Positions 32,635 through 40,386 of a stretch of DNA of 64,000 nucleotides are shown here, one piece after another; the first letter of the stretch is position 1; every line of letters begins with the position of its first letter. Location: positions 43,311 to 107,310 of the forward strand of contig JAFRBK010000032.1 of the NCBI GenBank assembly GCA_017404985.1, given 5' to 3'. The notes below the pieces were generated by a model that saw nothing but the letters and a program-made list of their open reading frames with translations, was not told where the DNA came from and did not search any database. The position numbers and the translations under genes are program-made. The stretch comes from Clostridia bacterium (GTDB lineage: Bacteria > Bacillota > Clostridia > Christensenellales > Aristaeellaceae).

Positions 32635-33572
32635 AATCGAAAACCTCTCCCAGAATGGTATCCCTGATCCTTGCCCTGGTACTGATCGCGATCGGAGGCT
32701 TCATCCTTTTCGGGCGGAGCATCGGGGATGGATATGAGCATGCGGAGAAATATACCGCCGGCGATACGTCCCTCTCCTCCCCCGTGGAAAACCTGGATAT
32801 TCACTGGACGTCCGGCAGCCTCACCGTGGAATATTATGATGGCAGTGAGATTCTGGTCAGGGAAACCTCTCCCCGCTCCCTGTCGGAGGATGACAAACTC
32901 CGCTGGTGGCTGGACGGAACCACCCTGCGTATCCAGTTCAGGAAGGGCGGCTTCCGGTGGTTCTCCTTCTCCAGCCCGGAAAAGGCCCTGTCCGTTTCCC
33001 TCCCGAAGGGGCTCCGCCTGGTATCCGCGGATATTCAGGCCACCTCCGCCGATGTCCGCCTTCCGGACCTCGCTGCCGACCGGTTGAATCTGCAGTCCAC
33101 CTCCGGCGATATCACCGCCGCCGCGGACGCGAACCAGGTGTCCGCCGTCTCCACCTCCGGCAGCCTGCAGATCACGCTGGGGTCCGTGGATACCGTTTCC
33201 CTGTCCTCCACCTCCGGCGGTCTCGGCCTCACGGCGCAGGATGCAAGCAGCGTCTCCCTGTCCTCCACCTCCGGCGCCGTCGCTGCCTCCCTGGACAGTG
33301 CGAAGAAGCTTTCCGCCTCCTCCACCTCCGGCGGCATCGTCGTCGCGCTCCGCGCCTTTGAGGATCTGTCAGTCAGCGCCACCTCCGGCGATGTATCCGC
33401 GTCCCTGCCGTCTGCCCCCGGCTTCACCGGCGCCGTCAGCACCACCAGTGGGGACTTCACCAGCGAAATCCCCCTGGAGAAGGACGGCAGCACCTACACC
33501 TGCGGCGACGGCAGCGCCCGCATCAGCATCCGCACCACCTCCGGCGACGTCCGCCTCATCGAATCAAAATAA
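32631..33572 (+). CDS. DUF4097 (LiaG-like) beta-helix envelope protein
   Basis: A 313-residue protein with one N-terminal membrane helix (about 8-28) and a long extracytoplasmic domain. The domain is a regular series of STSGxxxx turns about 18-22 residues apart (SGSLTVEYYDG, STSGDITAAAD, STSGGLGLTAQ, STSGAVAASLD, TTSGDFTSEI), typical of DUF4097 right-handed beta-helices found in LiaG/YvlB-like envelope-stress proteins. The final repeat ends with TTSGDVRLIESK. Being third in an ECF/anti-sigma operon suggests an envelope-stress target or sensor; this is inferred from context. Confidence 0.82.
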   Translation: MKSKTSPRMVSLILALVLIAIGGFILFGRSIGDGYEHAEKYTAGDTSLSSPVENLDIHWTSGSLTVEYYDGSEILVRETSPRSLSEDDKLRWWLDGTTLRIQFRKGGFRWFSFSSPEKALSVSLPKGLRLVSADIQATSADVRLPDLAADRLNLQSTSGDITAAADANQVSAVSTSGSLQITLGSVDTVSLSSTSGGLGLTAQDASSVSLSSTSGAVAASLDSAKKLSASSTSGGIVVALRAFEDLSVSATSGDVSASLPSAPGFTGAVSTTSGDFTSEIPLEKDGSTYTCGDGSARISIRTTSGDVRLIESK

Positions 33573-33590
33573 AACCCCCGATCCCATCGG

Positions 33591-33625
33591 TCCGGCCGCC
33601 GCTTTTCCGGCAGCCGGATTTTTTT
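33591..33625 (+). terminator. terminator after the ECF-DUF4097 operon
   Basis: TCCGGC/GCCGGA plus GCCG/CGGC form a 10-pair stem with one mismatch (33591-33601 with 33608-33618), followed by TTTTTTTA. The remaining sequence to 33813 holds no other feature I can support. Confidence 0.8.
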
Positions 33626-33813
33626 ATTGGCAATCCTTTTCCCTCCTTTCAGCTGGAGCCCCGGCGCGGCGGAACTTTTTCCCTTTCCCCTTCGTCTCAC
33701 AGGGTGCAGGCCGGAACAGCGGGCGTGTTTTCCTCCTTTTCGGTTTGCAGTCACATGCCGTTCATATTCAGGACGTATTATAAGCCGAACCACCCGGCAA
33801 AGGAGGGAGTACG

Positions 33814-34065
33814 ATGCAGGCAACGAATCTGAAGCTGGCCGCTTTGGCCTGGGCTGCCGCGAAAGCGGATATGAGTTATGGGCGCTTTATCATCAATCTG
33901 ACCGCCAGGGATAAACAGAAGATTTACCGGCAGTATCAGGCGATGCTGGAAAAAAGGAAGGCGGGCCCCGGTTCCGCCGCGGCGGAAAAGAAGAAGGTTC
34001 CGTCCGGGAAAAAGCTGCCGAAAACCGCGGCTCCCCGGCGCTGTCCCGAAGCCGCCGCCCCGTAA
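33814..34065 (+). CDS. small basic protein of unknown function
   Basis: Not recognised. The 83 residues comprise a helical first half (KLAALAWAAAKADMSYG, then a KQKIYRQYQAMLEKRK helix) and a disordered, Lys/Ala/Pro-rich tail. No signal peptide or membrane segment. GGAGGGAG is well placed before the ATG, which is the main reason to call it real. It precedes the addB promoter by 20 bases. Confidence 0.55.
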   Translation: MQATNLKLAALAWAAAKADMSYGRFIINLTARDKQKIYRQYQAMLEKRKAGPGSAAAEKKKVPSGKKLPKTAAPRRCPEAAAP

Positions 34066-34084
34066 GCGGTTCCCCCCGCCGGGT

Positions 34085-34114
34085 TTGACATCCAAATCAC
34101 CCGTATGCTATTCT
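34085..34114 (+). promoter_or_regulatory. promoter upstream of the addB fragment
   Basis: TTGACA (34085-34090), 18-base spacer, TATTCT (34109-34114) with a TG one base before the -10 (extended -10). The promoter looks intact although the gene behind it is broken. Confidence 0.75.
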
Positions 34115-34155
34115 GTTAAAAAGTTGCATTTCCTCTGAAAACGGGAGGGCTGTTG

Positions 34156-34330
34156 ATGAGCCGGATTCGTATTGTAACCGCCCGGGCCCCCGGCCTGATT
34201 CCCAGCCTGGTGCATGAAATCGGCCGGGCCCCGCATCCGGTGGTCTTCATCCTGGAATCCTTCACCCTGGCCTGCGAAACGGAAATCGTGAATCGTTCCG
34301 CAGTCGCTGGGATTTTTGGCCTGAAGATCT
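34156..34330 (+). pseudogene. addB: 5' fragment of a helicase-exonuclease AddB-like gene
   Basis: About 58 codons resembling the AddB N-terminus: a RIRIVTARAP strand, a helix, then PVVFILESFTLACETEIV, which aligns by eye with the conserved LVPEQFTLQxE segment. The Walker A glycines and lysine are not conserved. A good promoter and GGGAGGG site precede the ATG. After about 34330 the sequence becomes the antisense of addA, so roughly 95% of a normal addB (about 1,100 codons) is missing. The call is moderate because the match is short; the reading frame formally runs to 34413. Confidence 0.5.
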
Positions 34331-35123
34331 TTTCTTCCTCCGTCCCCGCTTGCCTGAAGGCTTGCAGGAATGCGTCCGCCAGTTCGGCGTCGCTCTGCAC
34401 CGTTTCCCCGTAGGCTTCCAGTGCCTCCGGCAGGGCCATCAGCTCCGCTTCCCGCTGCAGCGCTTCCTCCAGCCCCAGCAGGTCCAGCCAGATGGAGGTC
34501 ATGATTTCCCTGTTCCATTGCCCGCAGGGCAGCTCGTCCACCACCCGGGCCAGAAAATCCATCGGTTCCGGAATCCCCATCAGCACGTTGTACAGGTCCT
34601 GCACCATTTTGCCGATCTCTTCCATGGAAAAAGCGGACATCAGGGCGTTGGCGTCCCGGCATTCCTCCCGGCTGTACGGGCTGCCCGCGGACAACACGAT
34701 GTTGTCCGCGTCCTGAAAGCACTCGCTGAATATCTTCTTCTTTTCCCCGTCGCTCAGCACCCGGGGGGTCATGGAGGCCCCGGCGTCGTCGTTGTATTCC
34801 TTCAGCAGCTGGGTGCAGAAGGAGTGGATGGTGCTGATGGTGGCAGTTTCAATCTCGCCCAAGGCCCTGGCCGCCGGGTCGCTTCCCCCCTCGGCCGCCT
34901 CTTCCAGCAGGCGGCGCAGCTTGTCCTTCATGTTCTGGGCCGCCTCCTTCGTGAAGGTGATGACCAGGAACTGGGAGATGGAGGCTTCCGGATGCGCAAT
35001 CAGCGTCTCCTTGATCTTTTCTACCATCACGGTGGTCTTGCCGGAGCCGGCCGCCGCGGAAACCAGAATATTCTGGTTCCGGGCCTTGATGGCCGCTTTC
35101 TGGGATTCATTGAATGCCGGCAT
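34331..35123 (-). pseudogene. addA: 5' fragment of helicase-exonuclease AddA
   Basis: The first roughly 262 residues of AddA, a UvrD-like helicase/nuclease for double-strand-break repair. The Q-motif-like FNESQKAAI, Walker A AAAGSGKT (residues 23-30), motif Ia VITFTKEAAQNM and TISTIHSFC are all present, so the helicase start is intact. A full AddA has about 1,200 residues; here homology stops near base 34331 and the frame runs through unrelated antisense sequence to a stop at 34116. Motifs II-VI and the nuclease domain are missing, so it cannot be active. GAGG precedes the ATG. The break may be real or a misjoin. Confidence 0.8.
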
Positions 35124-35168
35124 CTTTGTGTCCTCTTCTGGTGCGGAATGATCTGTCCGCGTCCTCCC

Positions 35169-35197
35169 TTGAATTGTCCGCCCGAATCGGGTAAAAT
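35169..35197 (+). promoter_or_regulatory. promoter of the small membrane protein gene
   Basis: TTGAAT (35169-35174), 17-base spacer, TAAAAT (35192-35197), diverging from the addA fragment and leading to the ATG at 35277. Confidence 0.6.
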
Positions 35198-35276
35198 GGT
35201 TTCACGGCCCGGGCGGCCGAATGCGGGAATGCTTTCCGCCGCGCGCCCGGCCGGTTGAAAAGGAGCGATGGTTCCC

Positions 35277-35744
35277 ATGAATGAACTGTATTCTCAGCAG
35301 GATCTCCTGGGCATTTCCGCCCAGCTGAACCGCCGTAAAATCGTAATTCTCGCCGTCTCCGCCGTGCTGCTGGGCGCGCTGGTCTGGTCCTTTGTCGCCC
35401 GGATCGAGGCACTCAGCGTCGCCCTGCTCATTCTGCTCGGCGTGGTGCTGATCTTCTCCCTGGAGATGTTCGTCCGCCCGCTGTATGCTTACAGGCGGCT
35501 GATCCTGACTGCCCTGCATGGCCGCAGCCACGAAGCGCAGCTCATCTACGACCATCGGGAGGAAGACCTCTCGACGGTGGACGGCGTCTGCTGCCGCAGC
35601 CTGATCTTCCTGGGCGATCCGGATAAGCACGGCACCCGGGAGCAGCTCTATTACTGGGATCGGGAAAAGGAGCTCCCTCCCTTTGAGCCCGGCCAGGATG
35701 TGCGGATCCGGTATTCCGGCAAAATGATCCTCGGCTGGGCCTGA
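35277..35744 (+). CDS. small two-helix membrane protein of unknown function
   Basis: Not recognised. A 155-residue protein with two membrane helices (about 20-38 and 45-65) and a soluble C-terminal domain of about 80 residues containing HGRSHEAQLIYDHREEDL and YWDREKELPPFEPGQDVRI, a beta-rich pattern like small OB or SHOCT-linked domains. AAAGGAG is 11 bases before the chosen ATG; an ATG three codons earlier is too close to that site. Convergent with the DUF4340 gene, whose stop lies six bases away. Confidence 0.6.
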   Translation: MNELYSQQDLLGISAQLNRRKIVILAVSAVLLGALVWSFVARIEALSVALLILLGVVLIFSLEMFVRPLYAYRRLILTALHGRSHEAQLIYDHREEDLSTVDGVCCRSLIFLGDPDKHGTREQLYYWDREKELPPFEPGQDVRIRYSGKMILGWA

Positions 35745-35749
35745 GCCTG

Positions 35750-37261
35750 TCACGGCAGCGGCGTCATGCCGTCCCGGATCAGGTAGAACAGGGTGCACCC
35801 GTCCTGGGTCAGCCCGTCGTGCATCTCGTCAAATGTCCAGAATTCCAGCGTATGCGTTCCGCCGCTCGTCGTGCGGAACGTATATTTTTTTGTTGTTTCT
35901 CCGATGGCCGTTCCCTCCGGCAGCCTGCCGCTCACGGTCACGGTCATCAGCCGCTCGTAGGCCGCCCGAAAAGCGCTGCCGGAGATCTCCTCCCCGTTTT
36001 TCCAGGCCCGCAGCCCCGCGTCCTCTCCGGTTTCGCCGTCCCCGGTTCCGCTTTCCCCGTTGTTCCCGATTCCGTCCCCGCCGGCCGCCTCCGCCGCGGC
36101 CGTGTGTTCCAGGGCATAGGTAATCGTCTCCCCGCCCGCTTCCACGGTCACCTCCGCCAGGGAGTCCAGCGGAACCGCGGCGGGATATCGTGCCGCGGTG
36201 TCCAGCGGGTTGGTTTCCGTGAAGGCACTCAGGCTGATCATGCTCACGGTGAAAATTTCGTCCCCGAATCGGGCGTATGCCGTGCTTTCGCCCTGCCGGT
36301 TGCCGATCGCGATTTCCGTCGTTTTTTCCTCCCGGTCCACCACGTCGTATACGCCGCTTTCCGTCACGGTGCCGGTGGAGCCCGCCGCCGTGTGGAAAAT
36401 CAGGGTGCAGGCCGGTTTTGTGAGCCCGCAGGTCGCCAGGTTCTCCTCCGTCGCCTCCCCGTACCAGGTCCCCATCCGCAGGTTCCCGGCGTTTTCCTTC
36501 AGGGAGGCGATCGTTTCGGCGTCCGCCGGGTATTCAAAGGGCGCGGTCACCCGCCAGTTCTCCCCGGCGTCGGAGTCCGTCACAGCCCCCGCCAGCGTCC
36601 ATTCGGCGGCCGCCATCCCATCCGCCCCCGCCACGGTGATCCGGTCCAGCAGCGCCGGAATGATCTCCGGCTGGGCCACCGGGTGAAGCAGCGCCTTCTC
36701 CGTGTCCAGGTCCCGCAGCGTGCCCGCCGAAGCCGCGTACAGCCGGTCGTCCCCCGCCACGGTCATGTAGTACAGGGCGCCCTCCCCGCCGGCCACCTCG
36801 TCGCCCAGGCGAACCTCCAGCCGCCCGCCGTCTGTGAACCGGCATGCCGCGGTCACCCTCGGCCGGTCCAGCCCGAAGGCCGCGGGGTCGTCCGCGTAGT
36901 CGCCCTTGTTTTCTGTCAGGATGTCCTCGTATTCCAGGTGGGCCAGCGCATCCAGGATCATCTCCCCCAGGCTTTCGTCCAGGGCCCATCCCCCGTCTTT
37001 CATCCGCAGGGTGCCATCCTCCGCCCGTTCCGCGGCCCAGGTTTCCCCGTTCTTCCGTTCCACTTCCACTTCGGCGATTTCCTCCGCGGCCCGGTTGGTC
37101 AGGAAACCGCTGTGGTCCTCCTTCACGGGCATCGGTTCCTCCGGCCGCTTCAGCAGCACGGCCGCCGCCACTGTTCCGGCCAGCACCAGGGCGCAGGCCG
37201 CCAGCCAGAGGCCCCGCCGGTGCCGGATCTCCCGGTGTTGTTTTTTTTGTACCCGCTGCAT
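35750..37261 (-). CDS. DUF4340-domain protein of a Gld-like ABC system
   Basis: A 503-residue membrane-anchored protein: basic start, one membrane helix (about 17-37), then a large extracytoplasmic domain. Typical DUF4340 features are a first section with VEVERKNGETWAAERAEDG and WALDESLGEMILDALAHLEY, and a repeated second section with SLKENAGNLRMGTWYGEATEENLATCGLTKP. DUF4340 proteins accompany GldF/GldG-type ABC exporters and are thought to be accessory subunits. The start at 37261 has AAGGAG upstream and directly follows the GldF/G gene; earlier in-frame codons belong to antisense sequence of that gene. Confidence 0.82.
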   Translation of the reverse strand: MQRVQKKQHREIRHRRGLWLAACALVLAGTVAAAVLLKRPEEPMPVKEDHSGFLTNRAAEEIAEVEVERKNGETWAAERAEDGTLRMKDGGWALDESLGEMILDALAHLEYEDILTENKGDYADDPAAFGLDRPRVTAACRFTDGGRLEVRLGDEVAGGEGALYYMTVAGDDRLYAASAGTLRDLDTEKALLHPVAQPEIIPALLDRITVAGADGMAAAEWTLAGAVTDSDAGENWRVTAPFEYPADAETIASLKENAGNLRMGTWYGEATEENLATCGLTKPACTLIFHTAAGSTGTVTESGVYDVVDREEKTTEIAIGNRQGESTAYARFGDEIFTVSMISLSAFTETNPLDTAARYPAAVPLDSLAEVTVEAGGETITYALEHTAAAEAAGGDGIGNNGESGTGDGETGEDAGLRAWKNGEEISGSAFRAAYERLMTVTVSGRLPEGTAIGETTKKYTFRTTSGGTHTLEFWTFDEMHDGLTQDGCTLFYLIRDGMTPLP

Positions 37262-37263
37262 CC

Positions 37264-39384
37264 TTATCTTCTCCTTCGCGGAACCAGCACCAGCAGCGCG
37301 GCCAGCATCACCATCGCCGGCAGCGCCACCAGGATTACGGATCCCATCCCCGTGCTTTCCGGCCGCAGCGAGGGCCGCAGCGCATCCTTCGCCATGATCT
37401 TCAGGTCGCTGGCGTCCAGGTTCTGCAGGAATTCCGCCACCCGCAGAATGAACTGCTGCGCGTCCGTCATGGACCACACCTGCTGCTCCGTCAGCACGGC
37501 GGAGCACCCGATGATGAACGCCCGGGAGACGTATCCCTCCGCCGTCACCCGCCGGGCCTCCAGCGCCAGCGGGAAGGGCCCTTCCGGATCGCCCTCCGCC
37601 TTGTCCAGGCTCAGGGAGGCATTGTCCAGCACCTTCAGCCAGGAGCCTTCCTCGCTTTGCAGCACAGCCATCGCGGTCAGGTTCCGGTCCCCTTCCTCCG
37701 CCGGCTCAAAAGCCCGCGCCCCGGGCATCAGCAGCGTGTCCGCCCCGGAGGCCGCCAGGTCCATCGTGATGTCCGTGGAAAGCATCTCCGGAATCAGATA
37801 GATGCTCATGCCGTTGTAGTAGCTCTCCGTGTCCGCCGGGTTCGCCACCACGATGCCCTTCCGCGGCACGAATCCGTAGCTCCGCAGCAGGGAGGCATAC
37901 CGGGGCATGCTCTCCACGTCGTCGGTGTAGTCGCAGGTGAACAGCAGGCTCCCGCCCTTTCCGGCGAATGCGGTCGCCTTTTCCATCTCGGCTTCCGTCA
38001 GGTCCCGCAGCGGGCTGAAGAAAACCAGCAGGTCCTGCGGGTCCGGCTCGAAGCTGCTGTCCCCCAGGTCCGCGTAGGCCACTTCGTATTGGTTGTTTTC
38101 CAGCAGGCTGGCAAAGGCGGCGGTCTTTTCCCCGTCCAGCTCCCCGTGCCCCTGCATGATGATGATCTTCGGAATCCGGTCCTGCGTCACCCGCTGAATC
38201 GCCGCCGTCAGGCTCCGCTCATAGGTCCATCCAGCGTAGGTGTATTCCCCGGTTTCCCGGTCCATGCCCAGCGCCACGTAGTCCGCGGGCCCCAGCACCC
38301 GAAAGCGCCCGGTCTCCTCGCAGTATACGATCAGGCTGTCGCTCCCCACGGTTTCGCTCTCCGTGGAAAAGCGGGCCGCCAGCGCCGGGTTCAGGCTCGG
38401 GTCCGCCTGCTCCCAGGTCACCTTGTCCGTCGCCGCGGCGTACCGGTCCAGCAGCTCCAGCAGCGGCGCGTCCTCGTCCCCTTTCCGGAACAAAGCCCAG
38501 ATGTGCACGGGATGCTTCAGCTCCGCCAGAATCCGGTCCGTTTCCGCGCTCTTCGTGGCGATGGCGTTGAAGGAGTAGTCCCGGCGCCATCCGTTTTTCT
38601 TTTCCAGCGTTTCCGCGCCGATGTTCAGCGCGATCAGGATCACCAGCACCATCGGCAGCAGCAGCGTGGAAACGTTCAGCTTCCTTTCCCGCCGCCGGTC
38701 CATCCGCCGGATGGCCAGCGCCAGGAAGGCGGCGGCAAAGCTCAGGTCGAACAGGATGCCCGCGAAGCTCAGCTGCCCCATCAGGAAGGGCTCGTTCCGG
38801 CTGTAAAGGCTCATGAACCGCAGCCCGGCGGCGATCCATTCGATCTGCACCGCGTTCTCGATCAGGTCCAGAATCCATACCAGGAAGTTGGCGCCGAAGG
38901 CCAGCGCCGCGGCGATGGCCGGCGTCGGCGCGCACGCGCTCAGGTACAGGTCCATCGCCGCGAAGGCGCAGCCCTGCAAAAGGAATCCCAGATAGGCCAC
39001 TGCCAGCTCCGCCGGGTATACGGTCCCGTACAGCCCCACCACCAGGGCGAAGCACCCCGTCAGCGCCGTGGTGGCCGCCAGCACGGTCACCGCCGCTAAG
39101 TATTTGCCGGTCACGATGCCCGGCAGGCTCACCGGGCTGGTCAGCAGCAGCTGGTCCGTCTGCTTCTGCCGTTCCTCCGCCAGCAGGCGCATCGTCAGAA
39201 TCGGGCTCACCAGCATCCACAGGTAGCTCATCTCCCCGATGAAGGCCGGCAGGTCCCCGCTCCGCTGGCGAAGGATTTCCATGTAGAACAGGATGGAGGC
39301 GACCGCCAGGAAAACGCCCATGAAAACATATCCTGAAGCTGTATAGAAGTATCCCTTCAGCTCCCGTTTCCAGATCGCTTTCAT
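37264..39384 (-). CDS. fused GldF-like permease and GldG-like substrate domain
   Basis: A 706-residue fusion. Residues 1-245 are an ABC-2-type permease with six membrane helices (KRELKGYFYTASGYVFMGVF, RLLAEERQKQTDQLLLTSP). A helix near 235-255 leads to a GldG/IflG-like extracytoplasmic domain (about 260-640, PKIIIMQGHGELDG, DLLVFFSPLRDLTEAEMEKA), and a final helix near 680-700 anchors the C-terminus. In Bacteroidetes GldF and GldG are separate; fusion is a known Firmicute form. With the ATPase and DUF4340 genes it forms an exporter whose substrate is unknown. Confidence 0.85.
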   Translation of the reverse strand: MKAIWKRELKGYFYTASGYVFMGVFLAVASILFYMEILRQRSGDLPAFIGEMSYLWMLVSPILTMRLLAEERQKQTDQLLLTSPVSLPGIVTGKYLAAVTVLAATTALTGCFALVVGLYGTVYPAELAVAYLGFLLQGCAFAAMDLYLSACAPTPAIAAALAFGANFLVWILDLIENAVQIEWIAAGLRFMSLYSRNEPFLMGQLSFAGILFDLSFAAAFLALAIRRMDRRRERKLNVSTLLLPMVLVILIALNIGAETLEKKNGWRRDYSFNAIATKSAETDRILAELKHPVHIWALFRKGDEDAPLLELLDRYAAATDKVTWEQADPSLNPALAARFSTESETVGSDSLIVYCEETGRFRVLGPADYVALGMDRETGEYTYAGWTYERSLTAAIQRVTQDRIPKIIIMQGHGELDGEKTAAFASLLENNQYEVAYADLGDSSFEPDPQDLLVFFSPLRDLTEAEMEKATAFAGKGGSLLFTCDYTDDVESMPRYASLLRSYGFVPRKGIVVANPADTESYYNGMSIYLIPEMLSTDITMDLAASGADTLLMPGARAFEPAEEGDRNLTAMAVLQSEEGSWLKVLDNASLSLDKAEGDPEGPFPLALEARRVTAEGYVSRAFIIGCSAVLTEQQVWSMTDAQQFILRVAEFLQNLDASDLKIMAKDALRPSLRPESTGMGSVILVALPAMVMLAALLVLVPRRRR

Positions 39385-39407
39385 GCTTCGCCTCCTCCCT
39401 GTGTTTC

Positions 39408-40331
39408 TCAGTGTTCAGTCTCCCGCAGGAAAACCTGTTCCAGGGTTTCCTGCTCTTCCTCCAGCCGCCGGATCGGCGCGTTCAGCCCCGCGCATACGCG
39501 GAAAATCTGGTCCTCCGCGGCGCCCTGCCCGTCCTTTCGCAGGCAGGTCAGCACCGCCTCCGTCATCTCCCCGGGCAGCTCCTCCGCCGCCTTCACGCAG
39601 TCCAGCGCCCGCAGCGCCGGCATCACCCGGGAGGCCGGCCCCGCCGCCCGCAGCCGCAGCCGGATGTTCTCCCCGTCTTCCGCCCCCAGGTCCAGGCTTC
39701 GGATCATTCTCCCCTCGTTCAGGATCACGGCCCGGTCGCACAGCTGCTGCACTTCGCTTAGGATATGGCTGGAAAACACCACGGTCCGGTCCTTCCCCAG
39801 CTCCCGGATCAGCTCCCGCATCTCCGCGGTCTGCTTCGGGTCCAGCCCCACCGTGGGTTCGTCCAGAATCAGGACGTCCGGGCTGCCGCAGAGGGCCTGG
39901 GCGATGCCCGCCCGCTGGCGGTATCCCTTGCTCAGGTGTCCCGTCACCCGGTGGCGGACCTCCCCCAGCCCGCACAGCCCGATGATCTCGTCCACGTGGG
40001 CCTTCGCCCCCTCCCGGCGAACCTCCTTCAGCTCGCATACGAAGCGCAGGTATTCCTCCACGGTCATCTCGTCGTACAGGGGCGGCTTCTCCGGCAGGTA
40101 TCCGATCATCCGCTTGCAGGCCCTTGCTTCGGTCCGCATGTCCTTTCCGCCCACCAGCACCCGCCCCGCCGTCGGCGGAAAATAGCCGGTCATTAGGTTC
40201 AGGGCGGTGGTTTTGCCCGCGCCGTTCCGGCCCAGCAGGCCCGTGATCCCGCCCCGGGGAATCCGGAAGGAAACCTCCTTCAGCGCCTCGACGGGCCCGT
40301 AGCGTTTGGTCACCTGTTCCAGGGCAATCAT
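39408..40331 (-). CDS. ABC transporter ATP-binding protein (GldA-like)
   Basis: A 307-residue ATPase partner of the fused permease. Walker A GLLGRNGAGKTTALNLMTG, signature LSKGYRQRAGIAQAL, Walker B VLILDEPTVGLDP and the switch His in VVFSSHILSEV are all intact, so ATP hydrolysis is expected. The C-terminal 85 residues form the extra domain usual for ABC-2 drug/heme-type ATPases. GGAGG precedes the ATG. It lies 55 bases after dnaE, with a short GC hairpin in the gap (40366-40384), and 23 before the permease gene. Confidence 0.93.
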   Translation of the reverse strand: MIALEQVTKRYGPVEALKEVSFRIPRGGITGLLGRNGAGKTTALNLMTGYFPPTAGRVLVGGKDMRTEARACKRMIGYLPEKPPLYDEMTVEEYLRFVCELKEVRREGAKAHVDEIIGLCGLGEVRHRVTGHLSKGYRQRAGIAQALCGSPDVLILDEPTVGLDPKQTAEMRELIRELGKDRTVVFSSHILSEVQQLCDRAVILNEGRMIRSLDLGAEDGENIRLRLRAAGPASRVMPALRALDCVKAAEELPGEMTEAVLTCLRKDGQGAAEDQIFRVCAGLNAPIRRLEEEQETLEQVFLRETEH

Positions 40332-40386
40332 CCGGTTTCCCTCCTTTCTTCCCGTGTCGTTCCGTGCCGCCGTTTCCCGGCGGCTC

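Noticed and set aside
37262-37507. Upstream extension of the DUF4340 gene
   Set aside because: It overlaps the 3' end of the GldF/G gene in another frame and reads as Gly/Ala/Arg-rich noise; the start at 37261 follows AAGGAG.
36844-39099. A 751-codon open frame on the plus strand opposite the Gld-like genes
   Set aside because: Shadow of the DUF4340 and GldF/G genes, with Pro/Arg-rich composition and no start signals.
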